From Bacteroidota bacterium (GTDB lineage: Bacteria; Bacteroidota; Bacteroidia; Bacteroidales; VadinHA17), in NCBI GenBank assembly GCA_030631445.1, contig DAOVLD010000001.1:1-23217 (forward strand): DNA of 23,217 nucleotides, given 5' to 3'. The position numbers and the translations under genes were made by a program. Under the pieces are notes generated by a model that saw only the letters and a list, made by a program, of their open reading frames with translations, searched no databases and had not been told where the DNA came from. The number at the start of each line of letters is the position of its first letter. Position 1 is the stretch's first letter. Positions 1-8,677 of the stretch are shown here, one piece after another.

Positions 1-160
1 TAGTAAATAGTAAATAGTAAGTAGGAAAGCAGGAAGTAAGGTGAGTAGGTGAGTAGGTGAGTAAGGAGGAAGAAGTGAGAGATGAGTTGAAGAGTGAAGA
101 ATGAAGAAGAAGATTTAGGAAACTTAACTTTTAACTTATAACTTTTAACCCGGAACTTCT
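1..160 (+). repeat. Composite GA-rich intergenic repeat, left edge
   Basis: The plus strand is almost pure purine plus T. It is built from degenerate units related to GTGAGTAG and GTAAGTAG (about 1-70), then GAGATGAG/GAAGAATGAAGAAG units (about 75-118), then a TAACTTTTAAC doublet (125-151). The same three modules in the same order recur at 21213-21330, and parts recur at 2341-2446, 6495-6885 and 11640-11855, always purine-rich on the plus strand. The block lies just 3' of the minus-strand U32 gene, whose stop is at 162-164. No open frame with protein character is present. Its function is unknown. Confidence 0.8.
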
Positions 161-161
161 T

Positions 162-2147
162 TTACTTTAATTCCCGCACAAAATTAAAGTTCGTCGAAGG
201 TTGCACTTGCTCAGAGTGTTTGAGCCTTTTGATCAGCTTCTGAAGGATATTTCCCGAGGGTTTTTCAAAGCTCAGGTCAATCAGGAATTTTCTGAAACCT
301 TTCGAGGTAAGTTTACTCTTGTATTGCAACAGGGAGACAGGGGTGTCGGATACCACGATGGTCATGCCATCGCGTACAAACCTGCGGAAATGCTCACCCC
401 GGTCATCTATGAAATCATTGCCGGAAGGGGTATCCGGACTTACAAGCATACGGCTGTAGAAGAGGCGGGGGTAGAAATATAAAGGTACTATACCATCGTG
501 TTGTTTAAGCTGATCCAGGTTTTCAAAGTCGTTCTCAAACGGGTAAATGTAATTCTTAATGTTTTGTTCATTGAGAAACATGATGGCTACATCGTTAAAG
601 GTATATACATTTTCGTTTGTTGAACAGAGCGCATTTGGAGGAATGATAACTATCTGTGAGAGATGACTAAGCATAAACTGATTAAAGCCATGCTTCAATA
701 TGTCATGTGTAAAAGTTTGATAGTAAGAAATCTCTTTTTCAGGAATAAATGAGGGAAGTTCGATCCATATCTTCCCTGTGTTTTTCTTCAGGAAATGGGC
801 AGATGTATCCAGTTTTTTCCAGTCTCCTTTAGGCAGATTGATGATCAGTCCGTCAATCTCGTGAAACCTGATTTTCCGTAACCATTTCAGATCCCCGATA
901 CGCAGGAAGATTTGTTCCTTTCCCGGTTTTGATAGTTTCCCTGTCTTGTTCAGAATTGCTTTTTTGGTATCCTCAGGCATCCTGACTGTTACAGGCTTCT
1001 CTTTTGTATCAAATTTATTTGGAAATTTCTTATCTCTCAAACCTGCCAGAAAAACCCTGTCCCCCTTGCGAACTCCCGGGAAAGAACTTGTTATAATAAC
1101 CATATTTTTCCCTTCAACCTGAACAGTTTTAATTTTTATCACTTTCCTTTCGTCTGTTAAACTGCTGTGGATCCGGATCCGGTTGCCGGTTTTCAGTGGG
1201 TGAGAGGTTTCCACTTTAATAGCAGCAGAGGAGCTTTCCATGACCGTTCCGATAAAAAGTCCGGTATCAGGAAAACCGCTCAGAGCATTCCTGACATCTC
1301 CGCCGGCAAAATAGCTTGTTTTCTGCCGTCCCATATCGTATTGAAGCAATTTGCCGGCTTCTTCTGTTTTTTCCGGATCATCAATTACCATTCTATATGC
1401 CTTTGCAACACGATAAACATATTCTGCAGATTTCATCCGTCCTTCAACCTTAAAAGAGGTGATCCCGGCTTTAATCAATTCAGGAATACTATTTATTAAT
1501 TCATTGTCTTTCAAACTAAAAAGATACTTCTTCTCATTATTTACTTCAAATACTCTGCGGCAGGGTTGTGTGCAGAATCCGCGATTGGCACCCATACCTC
1601 CTATATAACTTGAGAACAGGCACATGCCTGAAAATGAGTAGCATAAAGCACCATGAACAAACATCTCCAAATGGATATGATCATGGGTGCTGATAGATTG
1701 CAGTTCAGACATTGTTAACTCCCTGGCAAGTATAACCCTCTCAAAACCAACTTTCCTGGCAAATGATGTTCCGGCTGAGTTATGAAATCCCATCTGGGTG
1801 CTTGCATGCAGGATAAGATTTGGGAAATGCTTTTTTACAAAGTAATAAATACCCCAGTCCTGTATGATAAGTGCCGAAACGGTTGTCCCCGAAAGAAAAT
1901 GCAGAATATCCAGTAATTCAGGCAATTCCCGGTTTTTGATAACGGTATTAAGGGTGAGATATACCTTGATATCCCGTTTTTTCGCTTCACGAAGAAGCGC
2001 CAGAAACTGACCGGGAGTGAAGTTATCCGCACGATTTCTTGCATTAAATTGCCGGAGCCCAAGGTATACTGCATCAGCGCCACCTTCCGCGGCAGCAAAA
2101 AACGATTCAGTATTCCCAACCGGTAGGAGTAATTCGGGTTTTGCCAT
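162..2147 (-). CDS. U32-family peptidase-like protein, probable RlhA-type RNA hydroxylase
   Basis: About 661 residues. The N-terminal half has the U32 fold signature: a start reading MAKPELLLPVGN, then GADAVYLGL, and the family block HGALCYSFSGMC followed by NRGFCTQPCRR. Cysteines at about 169, 176, 192 and 196 match the Fe-S cluster pattern of U32 proteins such as UbiU/UbiV and RlhA. The length and a long C-terminal extension resemble RlhA (YdcP), which hydroxylates 23S rRNA C2501, better than the shorter TrhP/YegQ tRNA hydroxylases. The older label collagenase-like peptidase has little support for such proteins. The frame stays open upstream to 2201, giving a false signal-peptide-like N-terminus, but the ATG at 2147 fits the family start and a promoter -7 box lies at 2167-2174. 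Identity of the family is firm; the exact RNA target is inference. Confidence 0.88.
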   Translation of the reverse strand: MAKPELLLPVGNTESFFAAAEGGADAVYLGLRQFNARNRADNFTPGQFLALLREAKKRDIKVYLTLNTVIKNRELPELLDILHFLSGTTVSALIIQDWGIYYFVKKHFPNLILHASTQMGFHNSAGTSFARKVGFERVILARELTMSELQSISTHDHIHLEMFVHGALCYSFSGMCLFSSYIGGMGANRGFCTQPCRRVFEVNNEKKYLFSLKDNELINSIPELIKAGITSFKVEGRMKSAEYVYRVAKAYRMVIDDPEKTEEAGKLLQYDMGRQKTSYFAGGDVRNALSGFPDTGLFIGTVMESSSAAIKVETSHPLKTGNRIRIHSSLTDERKVIKIKTVQVEGKNMVIITSSFPGVRKGDRVFLAGLRDKKFPNKFDTKEKPVTVRMPEDTKKAILNKTGKLSKPGKEQIFLRIGDLKWLRKIRFHEIDGLIINLPKGDWKKLDTSAHFLKKNTGKIWIELPSFIPEKEISYYQTFTHDILKHGFNQFMLSHLSQIVIIPPNALCSTNENVYTFNDVAIMFLNEQNIKNYIYPFENDFENLDQLKQHDGIVPLYFYPRLFYSRMLVSPDTPSGNDFIDDRGEHFRRFVRDGMTIVVSDTPVSLLQYKSKLTSKGFRKFLIDLSFEKPSGNILQKLIKRLKHSEQVQPSTNFNFVRELK

Positions 2148-2166
2148 ACTTGGAAAAGATAAAAGA

Positions 2167-2174
2167 CAAAAGTA
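2167..2174 (-). promoter_or_regulatory. Probable -7 promoter box of the U32 gene
   Basis: On the minus strand this reads TACTTTTG, a full match to the Bacteroidota -7 consensus TAnnTTTG. It would start transcription near 2160, leaving about 13 nucleotides before the ATG at 2147. No good -33 TTTG is visible 19-21 bases upstream, so the call rests on the -7 box and its position. Confidence 0.5.
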
Positions 2175-2204
2175 AAAATATAAAAGTAAAAACCTTGCCA
2201 CGTT

Positions 2205-2310
2205 TACCCTATGAAATTCTTTTTATTTCATCGGGGTGAAATGCGACGCTTGCCCTGTGAAATTTGAGGTACGAAAATATTTCATCAGGGAAGGAGCATA
2301 TTTCACTGTG
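2205..2310. repeat. Two palindromic CCCTATGAAAT repeats
   Basis: Two imperfect inverted repeats stand side by side. The first pairs CCCTATGAAAT (2207-2217) with ATTTCATCGGGG (2225-2236). The second pairs CCCTGTGAAAT (2253-2263) with ATTTCATCAGGG (2279-2290). A further half copy, ATTTCACTG, lies near 2299. The first arm recurs at 8715-8725. The elements lie just upstream of the U32 gene, and the DNA between the pairs is GC-richer than its surroundings. Confidence 0.7.
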
Positions 2311-2340
2311 GATAAAAGTTATTAAGAAGAAAAAGATATG

Positions 2341-2446
2341 GTTAAAGGTGAGTAAGGTAAGTATGTGAGTAAGGAGAGTTGTGAGCAAAGAGCTCAGAGC
2401 AACCGTATAACTTTTAACCTATAACTTTTAACTCTTAACCTGAAAC
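2341..2446 (+). repeat. GA-rich array followed by TAACTTTTAAC module
   Basis: GTGAGTAAG-type units occupy 2348-2385, followed by TATAACTTTTAACC twice and variants at 2405-2446. It is the same composite family as 1-160 and 21213-21330. It separates divergent genes, so it is not tied only to gene 3' ends. Confidence 0.75.
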
Positions 2447-2467
2447 CTCTTTGAGAGCATAGCCAAT

Positions 2468-2500
2468 TAATTACGTTATTAATAACGTTATTCTTTTTAT
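2468..2500. repeat. ACGTTATT tandem palindrome, copy 1
   Basis: ACGTTATT occurs at 2473-2480 and again at 2485-2492 (12-base period). The core ACGTTATTAATAACGT (2473-2488) is a perfect palindrome and is followed by a T-rich run. An almost identical copy (one mismatch over about 31 bases, then a 3-base gap before CTGCC) lies at 15668-15700. The two copies lie just outside the first and last signalling genes. Confidence 0.7.
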
Positions 2501-2547
2501 CTGCCTGAATATAGATACTTGTTCTCTCTTAGCGTGATAAGCCATAA

Positions 2548-2579
2548 TTTGTTTTTTCTACAAAAAATCAATAAATTGG
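2548..2579 (+). promoter_or_regulatory. Weak promoter candidate upstream of the first histidine kinase
   Basis: TTTG at 2548-2551, a 20-base spacer, and TAAATTGG at 2572-2579 match the Bacteroidota -33/-7 pattern with one mismatch in the -7 box. It would give a leader of about 125 bases containing two short direct repeats. This is weak evidence, because AT-rich spacers give such matches by chance. Confidence 0.25.
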
Positions 2580-2711
2580 GAATATCAATTTTATTGGTTT
2601 TTTAAAGCTCAGTACATAAGAAAAAAGATTAAAGGGTGACTATGTAAAATATGAGACTATGAGACTATATAAAACTTACTAAACCACTCAACTTACTAAA
2701 CCAGAATAAGA

Positions 2712-4340
2712 ATGAAAAATAGCGACAAAACCAGGGAACAGCTCTTAAAATATTTGGAGAAATCAAAAAAAAGAATTTCTGAACTAGAGAAATCTGAAAT
2801 CGAGCGTGAGCGGGCAGAGGAGGCACTGCAGGAAAGTGAGAAACAGTTACAAACTTTGATTGATGCTATGCCGGACTTTGTTTGCTTTAAGGATGGAGAT
2901 GGACGTTGGCTTAAGGCAAATGATGCCGGCGTTCGTATTTTCCAACTCGAGGGCATAGACTATCGGGGAAAGAAAGATTCTGAATTGGCTGCACTCAATA
3001 GTAATCTTCGAGGCACATTCCTTACCTGCAAAGAATCCGATGCAAGAGCCTGGAAGGAGGGCAATATTATTTACGGAGAAGAGACGGTTCCTGATCCCGA
3101 TGGTTCAGTCCGGGTTTATGATGTAGTAAAAGTACCTATTTTTGATCCAAGTGGTGAGCGTAAAGGTCTTGTTATTCTGGGGCATGACATCACCGAACGC
3201 AAGCAGGCCGAGGAATTGCTTCAAAAAAGCGAGGCTCGGTTAAGACAAATTATTGATATTGTGCCACATATGATCTTTGCAAAAGACAGGGACGGGCGTT
3301 TTATCATGGCTAATAAAGCCGTAGCTGACGGATGTGGGACAACTCCGGAAAATATGATTGAAAAAACACATCCGGAATTATTGGGGGCTTCTCCTGAACA
3401 ATATGAATCTTATCTGAAAGATGACCGTGAAGTTATAGACAGTGGAAAGTTGAAATTTATTCCCGAAGAAGATTATACTCATCCTGATGGCCATATGGTA
3501 ATTATGGAAACGATTAAAATCCCGTTTACTTCTGCAGGAATACCTGCTGTCCTGGGCGTATCAATCGATATTACCGAACGCAAAAAAGCAGAGGAAGAAC
3601 TGAAAAAATACCGGCAACACCTCGAAGAACTCGTTAAAGAACGAACAAAAGAACTAAAAAATGCTCAGGAAGAACTCATCCGTAAAGAACAGCTAGCTAT
3701 TCTTGGGCAGTTTTCCGGCTCCATATCACATGAACTGAGAAACCCGCTTGCAGTAATAGACAGTTCGATTTATTATCTGAAGATGAAGCTAAAAGAAAGT
3801 GACGAGACCATACATAAACATCTCGAGCGTATCGGTTCCAGTGTTTATAACTCTACTACAATTATTGACAGTCTGCTCAGCCTTACCCGTATGAAAAAAC
3901 CGGAAAAAAGCAGAAATAATCTTATATCGCTTGTATCAGACAGTATAAGAAACACAAAAATACCGGCTAAAGTAGAAGTAATACAAGATTTTCCCGATGA
4001 AGAAATACCTGTAAACGTGGAATATGAACAATGCCGGATTGCTTTAAAAAATATTATTTATAATGCTTGTGAAGCAATGGATAACGATGGAACACTAACT
4101 GTGACAATACAGAAAATCAAAGAAAAAAGAGCTGAAATATCTTTTAAAGATACAGGACAGGGAATTGCACTTGAAAATATTGAAAAGATATTTCTTCCGC
4201 TTTTTAGTACAAAAGCACGGGGTATTGGCTTTGGTTTGTCCATTTCTAAAATGGTAATCGAAAATCATGGAGGTACTCTAAGTGTGAAATCAGAACCAGG
4301 TAAAGGGGCTGACTTTATTATTAGTTTGCCAATATTATAA
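2712..4340 (+). CDS. Soluble PAS-PAS sensor histidine kinase
   Basis: 542 residues with no membrane segment. Residues 1-45 are a charged coiled coil, PAS1 is about 45-163, and PAS2 about 173-290, each closed by an ITERK linker. A coiled coil (290-330) leads to the HisKA domain with H-box SHELRNPL and phosphoacceptor His340. The HATPase domain has N-box Asn451, G1 box DTGQGI (480-485), an F-region and GIGFGLS (504-510). It should autophosphorylate in response to a cytoplasmic signal; the ligand is unknown. It lies 19 bases before the double-receiver gene, so that protein is its likely partner. The first ~95 bases of the gene are nearly identical in DNA to the start of the kinase gene at 11893, pointing to duplication or gene conversion. 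Confidence 0.93.
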   Translation: MKNSDKTREQLLKYLEKSKKRISELEKSEIERERAEEALQESEKQLQTLIDAMPDFVCFKDGDGRWLKANDAGVRIFQLEGIDYRGKKDSELAALNSNLRGTFLTCKESDARAWKEGNIIYGEETVPDPDGSVRVYDVVKVPIFDPSGERKGLVILGHDITERKQAEELLQKSEARLRQIIDIVPHMIFAKDRDGRFIMANKAVADGCGTTPENMIEKTHPELLGASPEQYESYLKDDREVIDSGKLKFIPEEDYTHPDGHMVIMETIKIPFTSAGIPAVLGVSIDITERKKAEEELKKYRQHLEELVKERTKELKNAQEELIRKEQLAILGQFSGSISHELRNPLAVIDSSIYYLKMKLKESDETIHKHLERIGSSVYNSTTIIDSLLSLTRMKKPEKSRNNLISLVSDSIRNTKIPAKVEVIQDFPDEEIPVNVEYEQCRIALKNIIYNACEAMDNDGTLTVTIQKIKEKRAEISFKDTGQGIALENIEKIFLPLFSTKARGIGFGLSISKMVIENHGGTLSVKSEPGKGADFIISLPIL

Positions 4341-4359
4341 TTAAAAAAATAAAAGAAAA

Positions 4360-5118
4360 ATGAAAGAAAAACTCAGAATATTAGTAGTTGACGATAACAA
4401 GGAGTTCTGCGAAAATGTTAAAGACGTGCTGGAACTTAAAGAGTATGAAGTAATAACAGCTTATGATGGTTTCAAAGCGCTTGATATTATAAATCAGAAT
4501 GGAATTGACCTGGTACTTATGGACATTAAAATGCCGGTAATGAACGGAGTAGATGCATTCAAAAAAATTAAAAAAATTGCTTCCGATACACCGGTTATTA
4601 TGATCACTGCCTTTGCTGTAGAAGAACTTATTCAGGATGCTCTTAGAAACGGCGCTTTTAGCTGCCTTAAAAAACCTCTCGATTTCGAACTCTTATTCTC
4701 TAAAATTGAGGAAGCTTTACCCACCGGTTCTATGATACTTATTGTTGACGATAACGTACAGCTTTGTGAGAATATCAGGGATGTTCTGACAAATAAAGGT
4801 TACAAGGTAAGTATTGCCACAGATAGTAACTCGGCAATAAAAACTGTTAAGGAAAATGATTTTGACATTATGCTTCTTGACATGAAACTACCACCCTTAA
4901 ACGGACTTGAAACCTATCTTGCAATAAAAAAAATACAACCCGATCTAACGGTTATGATCATTACCGGATATCTAAAGGAAATGGATGACCTTGTTGAGGA
5001 AGCATTAAGGAAAAGTGCATATACATGCATTGAGAAACCTATCAATATGGACCAGCTAATTTCATTATTGCAAAGGATAGAAAAACAGAAAAAAAGTGGA
5101 AAACTCGAAAAACCATGA
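4360..5118 (+). CDS. Tandem double receiver protein (REC-REC) without output domain
   Basis: 252 residues made of two CheY-like receivers. REC1 (about 5-120) has acidic pair DD11-12, phosphoacceptor Asp55 (LMDIKMP), Thr83 and Lys105. REC2 (about 126-245) has DD130-131, Asp174 (LLDMKLP), Thr202 and Lys226. All residues needed for phosphorylation are present in both halves. No DNA-binding or enzymatic domain follows; the protein ends in a short charged helix. It lies 19 bases after the kinase gene and 61 bases before the next receiver gene, so the three probably form one operon. The likely role is as a phosphate carrier or sink, or as an allosteric partner of another protein. Which of these applies is inference. 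Confidence 0.92.
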   Translation: MKEKLRILVVDDNKEFCENVKDVLELKEYEVITAYDGFKALDIINQNGIDLVLMDIKMPVMNGVDAFKKIKKIASDTPVIMITAFAVEELIQDALRNGAFSCLKKPLDFELLFSKIEEALPTGSMILIVDDNVQLCENIRDVLTNKGYKVSIATDSNSAIKTVKENDFDIMLLDMKLPPLNGLETYLAIKKIQPDLTVMIITGYLKEMDDLVEEALRKSAYTCIEKPINMDQLISLLQRIEKQKKSGKLEKP

Positions 5119-5179
5119 ACAAGTGACAGATAATCAGCAATTAACAACTTAATTAATATCTAAAAATAAATAAAATATC

Positions 5180-6508
5180 ATGCAAAAAAAAACCAACATC
5201 CTAATAATTGACGATAACATAGACTTGTCACAAAACCTAAATGATGTTTTAACAGAAATTGGTTACAAAGCAGTTGTTGCATTAGATGGAAAAAGTGCAA
5301 TTAACCTATGCCGGAAAAAAGATTTCGACCTGGCTCTTGTAGATATGAAACTTCCTGATATGGATGGTTTAGACCTGATAGAAAAGTTACTGGAAATTCT
5401 ACCGGAACTGGAGTATATCATTATTACCGCGTATGGAACTCTGGAGTCAGCTAAAAAAGCAACAGGGTTTAAAAAAATTGTTGCCTATGAACTAAAACCC
5501 CTTGATATAGATCACTTACTGGTTCTTATTCATCAGGTTATCGAACGGAAAAAAGCAGAAAAAATATTAATAAAGACAAAAGAGCAATATCGTTTACTGG
5601 TAGAGCAGACAGGACAAATGATGTATGATTATAATATTTTAACAGGCGAAATCAACTGGTCTGGAGATATTGCAACAATTACGGGGTATACTTATGAAGA
5701 ATTTAGTAAAATAAATATTTCAGTTTGGGAAAAAATGATACATCCTGAAGATAGAAAATCAGCATTAGAATCACTTGATAAAGCTAAAAATAATAGTTCT
5801 GCCTATCATGTAGAGTATCGTTTCAAACAAAAAAGCAGAGAATATTTATACATAGAAGATAATGGTCTTTTCATTACAGATAAAAATGGAAATGCTATTC
5901 AAATGTTAGGTATAATGAAAGACATCACTGAGCGCAAGCAGGCGGAGGAAGCACTGCAGGAAAGCGAACAAAGATTCCGAATACTATTAGAGAATGTACC
6001 TACAGTTGCAGTACAGGGATACAATACTGATGGAGATATTCATTATTGGAATAAAGCAAATGAATCTATATATGGTTATAAGGCAGAAGAAGCTATCGGG
6101 AAAAATCTCATAGATCTGATTATTCCACCTGAGATGAAGGAAGATGTGAGGAAAATAATAAGGCACGGTGCAAAAATAGGTGAAATGCCACCTGCTGCTG
6201 AAATGACCTTAATACGCAAAGATGGAAAACCGGTCACTGTATTCTCGAGTCATGCAGTAGTGCAACAATCCGGGAAAGAACCGGAACTGTTTTGTATAGA
6301 TGTGGACCTGACCGAACGCAAACAGGCGGAAGAAGAACTTGCAAAATATCGTGAACATCTTGAAGAACTTGTTCAGGAACGAACAAAAGAACTGGAAGAA
6401 AAAAATGAAAAACTCGCACAATTCAATAAACTTTTCGTAGATAGGGAATTTAGGATTAAGGAGCTGAAAGATAAGGTGAAAGAACTGGAAAAAAAGGTGA
6501 GTGGTTGA
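5180..6508 (+). CDS. Receiver-PAS-PAS protein with C-terminal coiled-coil tail, no kinase core
   Basis: 442 residues. The receiver (about 5-122) has DD11-12, phosphoacceptor Asp55, Thr83 and Lys106. PAS1 (about 135-252) and PAS2 (about 262-380) follow, each ending in an ITERK-like linker (LTERK in the second). The last 60 residues are coiled coil ending in LFVDREFRIKELKDKVKEL (418-436). There is no HisKA, HATPase or other output domain, and the end is a normal stop at 6506-6508, so the protein is probably complete, not truncated. Its tail matches the tails of the proteins at 7034 and 8808. It may receive phosphate from the upstream kinase and pass the state on through PAS or coil contacts; this is inference. 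The last few codons and the stop lie inside a GA-rich repeat. Confidence 0.9.
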   Translation: MQKKTNILIIDDNIDLSQNLNDVLTEIGYKAVVALDGKSAINLCRKKDFDLALVDMKLPDMDGLDLIEKLLEILPELEYIIITAYGTLESAKKATGFKKIVAYELKPLDIDHLLVLIHQVIERKKAEKILIKTKEQYRLLVEQTGQMMYDYNILTGEINWSGDIATITGYTYEEFSKINISVWEKMIHPEDRKSALESLDKAKNNSSAYHVEYRFKQKSREYLYIEDNGLFITDKNGNAIQMLGIMKDITERKQAEEALQESEQRFRILLENVPTVAVQGYNTDGDIHYWNKANESIYGYKAEEAIGKNLIDLIIPPEMKEDVRKIIRHGAKIGEMPPAAEMTLIRKDGKPVTVFSSHAVVQQSGKEPELFCIDVDLTERKQAEEELAKYREHLEELVQERTKELEEKNEKLAQFNKLFVDREFRIKELKDKVKELEKKVSG

Positions 6509-6885
6509 GTAAGTTGAGCCTGTGCTGACCGACCGTAGGAAGCGTCAGTATGGGTGAGTAGGAAGACAAAAGAAGAAGTAAGAAGTATGGAGTATGTAGT
6601 AAGTAGGAGGAAGACAAAGAAGAAGTAAGAAGAATGGAGTAAGGAGGAAGAGGTGAAGGAGCGACTAAGAGATGGAGAGACGAAGAGATGAGGAGATGAG
6701 GCGTAACCTTTTAACCCGTAACACGAAACACGCTTCGTCCGCCGTAGTGGTAACAAAGGTGGATAACTCGTAACACTTTGGAAGAATGTAAAATGAAGAA
6801 GTAGGAAGAGGTGAGAGGTGAGCGAAGAGCGAAGAGTAAAGAGTGTAGTGCAGAGTGCGAAGAGTGAAGAAATAAGAAGTAGTTG
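6495..6885 (+). repeat. Long GA-rich repeat array
   Basis: Degenerate units GTGAGTGGTTGAGTAAG, GAAGAAGTAAGAAGTATGGAGTA and GAGATGAGGAGATGAG run from the last codons of the preceding gene to about 6700, followed by a TAACCTTTTAACCCGTAAC module (6702-6730). A second GA run lies at 6778-6885. GACAAA(A)GAAGAAGTAAGAAG occurs twice (about 6564 and 6613) and again near 11695, so parts of this array are shared with the one after the 8808 gene. The reverse strand gives long serine- and leucine-rich open frames that are artefacts. Confidence 0.8.
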
Positions 6886-7033
6886 AAATGTTTATTTGAA
6901 GCCTACAGATAAATGATGGTAAATGTCAGATGTCAAATGTATTATATGGAGCATAAATTCATTGATATAAAGTAATGTAAGAAAAAAAAACAGTAAGAAA
7001 TATATTATAATCATCGCATAATCAGTTTCAACA
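6509..7033. other. 525-base spacer, repeat-filled
   Basis: Apart from the GA-rich array, it contains a small inverted repeat (CTGAC near 6515 with GTCAG near 6534) and an AT-rich stretch (about 6890-7033) that must carry the promoter of the dCache gene. No convincing TTTG-N19-TAnnTTTG match was found in it. No RNA gene was recognised. Confidence 0.6.
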
Positions 7034-8677
7034 ATGAAGAAATTAAATGTACACAAAGGGAAACGTCCATTGTTCTGGCTTCAAACGCTTATTGTAGCTA
7101 TCACACTTATAACAGTTGCAGTAGTGATCTTTTTTGGTAGCCAGACCTTTCGTGAGACGAAAAAGATGTCAACAGAGCAGTTCAACCAGCAGCAGTTAAT
7201 ATTAGCCCGTTCGGCTGCTAATAGTATAAATGCTTACTTTAAGGAGCTTGTTGCTGAATTATCATCATTAGCAAATATACCTGAAGTCCAGCAAATGACT
7301 CCTGAATGCCTGAAATATATGCAACATTCATGTTATGGATTCCCGCCGAGAACCTCAATACGACGGTTAGACAGTAATGGTGTTCTGTGTATGATTTATC
7401 CTTTTGAGGGCTGGCGAGGAAAAATGTATGGCAGAGACTACAGTCATAAAGTCTATTTTCAAGAGGTTAAGGAAAAAAAGCGCATTAGCATCCGCAGGGT
7501 GATTAATGAACAAGGTGAGGCACGGATCAGAGTTGCGGTCCCTATTTATCTAAAAAACAAAACAGAGGCAGTAAAAGTCGGGGATGAGAATGGTATTATT
7601 GTCAGTCCTATTGATCCGGAAAGACCGGAATCGGGCAGATTTCAGGGGATACTGGTAGGATCCTTTGACCCCCAGATGATTGCCCGGAATATTATTTCAC
7701 TTATTGTATCAGGTAAGACCGGCTATGCATGGGTGTTGGACGAAGACGGCATCTTTCTGGCTCATCACGAAAAAGAGTTTATTGGCAGGAATGCCTTTGA
7801 GGTTCGAAAGGAGATAAATCCCGACATTTCTTACGAAGCCGTTGAACGAATCCAGAAAAAGATGATAACAGGAGAAGAAGGGGTAGGTTGCTACATTTCC
7901 GGTTGGCACTGTAATCAGAAAGGAAAGGTTGAAAAACTTGTCGCCTACACATCCATACATATTGACAATTATGTCTTTTCTATAGCTGTATGTGCTCCGG
8001 TTAGTGAAGTGGAAGAAATTATTCATTTAACCAAAAGCTCTGAAAAATATACATTAATCTTTGTGATCCTGGCGCTAATAATAGGGGGGCTTTGTATTTT
8101 TATAATCACTTATCGCTGGTCGCATTCTCTGGAGCTGGAGGTAGCAAAGCAAACAAGGGAAATAAGAGAAACCAGCAACTATCTGAATAACCTGATTAAA
8201 CATACAAATTCTCCCATAATCGTCTGGAATCAGGATAAGAAAGTAACTATTTTCAACGAAGTTTTTGAAAATATGAGCGGCTGGACTGAGGCAGAAATGA
8301 TGAATCAGCCGCTGGAAATACTGTTCCCCGAAGAAAGCCGTTCTGATTCAATGCAGAAGATTGAAACCATTTCAAAGGGAGAATATTGGCAGGCAGTGGA
8401 AATCCCGATTCTTCACAAAGATGGAAATATTCGGGTAGCTCTCTGGAATTCAGCTAACATTTATGCGGAGGACGGCACCACTCTTTTGGCTACTATTGTT
8501 CAGGGTATAGACATCACCGAACGAAAGCAAGCCGAAGAAGAGTTGCATAAACGGCTGAAGGAATTGGAAATCTATTATGACGCTACCATAGGACGGGAAG
8601 GTCGCATTATTGAGTTAAAACAGCAGGTGAATGAACTATTGGAGCAACTCGGTAAGGAGAAGAAATATAATGTATAA
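7034..8677 (+). CDS. Membrane-bound dCache-PAS sensor with coiled-coil tail, no kinase core
   Basis: 547 residues. A membrane helix at about 14-35, a periplasmic region of about 300 residues and a second helix at about 339-360 give the usual Cache sensor topology. The periplasmic part resembles a double Cache domain, with the typical GRDYSHKVYFQEV stretch (133-145) and a second half GKTGYAWVLDEDGIFLAHH (227-245). A short coil leads to one cytoplasmic PAS domain (about 383-495) with an ITERK linker. The protein ends in a coiled coil with REGRIIELKQQVNELLEQL (521-539) and has no kinase, methyl-accepting or cyclase domain. It probably senses a small extracellular molecule and signals through its PAS and tail to a separate protein. 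The PAS is a close paralogue of PAS1 in the next gene (shared NSANIYAEDG). Confidence 0.9.
   Translation: MKKLNVHKGKRPLFWLQTLIVAITLITVAVVIFFGSQTFRETKKMSTEQFNQQQLILARSAANSINAYFKELVAELSSLANIPEVQQMTPECLKYMQHSCYGFPPRTSIRRLDSNGVLCMIYPFEGWRGKMYGRDYSHKVYFQEVKEKKRISIRRVINEQGEARIRVAVPIYLKNKTEAVKVGDENGIIVSPIDPERPESGRFQGILVGSFDPQMIARNIISLIVSGKTGYAWVLDEDGIFLAHHEKEFIGRNAFEVRKEINPDISYEAVERIQKKMITGEEGVGCYISGWHCNQKGKVEKLVAYTSIHIDNYVFSIAVCAPVSEVEEIIHLTKSSEKYTLIFVILALIIGGLCIFIITYRWSHSLELEVAKQTREIRETSNYLNNLIKHTNSPIIVWNQDKKVTIFNEVFENMSGWTEAEMMNQPLEILFPEESRSDSMQKIETISKGEYWQAVEIPILHKDGNIRVALWNSANIYAEDGTTLLATIVQGIDITERKQAEEELHKRLKELEIYYDATIGREGRIIELKQQVNELLEQLGKEKKYNV

Larger units (their letters stand above)
2202..2711. 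other. Non-coding spacer between U32 gene and first histidine kinase
   Basis: A 510-base spacer without a credible gene. It holds, in order, the CCCTATGAAAT palindromes (2205-2310), a GA-rich array (2341-2400), a TAACTTTTAAC module (2405-2446), an ACGTTATT tandem palindrome (2468-2496) that recurs at 15668-15696, a weak promoter candidate (2548-2579), a GAGACTAT doublet (2653-2668) and a 14-base direct repeat AACTTACTAAACCA (2673-2686 and 2690-2703). That last pair is the reverse complement of the GTAAGTTGAGTGG type of repeat. Confidence 0.75.

Noticed and set aside
1..70. Possible CRISPR or direct-repeat array
   Set aside because: Units are 7-8 bases, degenerate and without unique spacers; no cas genes nearby.
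201..482. Plus-strand open frame inside the U32 gene
   Set aside because: It is antisense to a well-conserved coding region and has no protein features of its own.
6373..6756. Minus-strand frame rich in Ser, Leu and Phe
   Set aside because: It is the complement of the GA-rich array; its composition is explained by the repeat.
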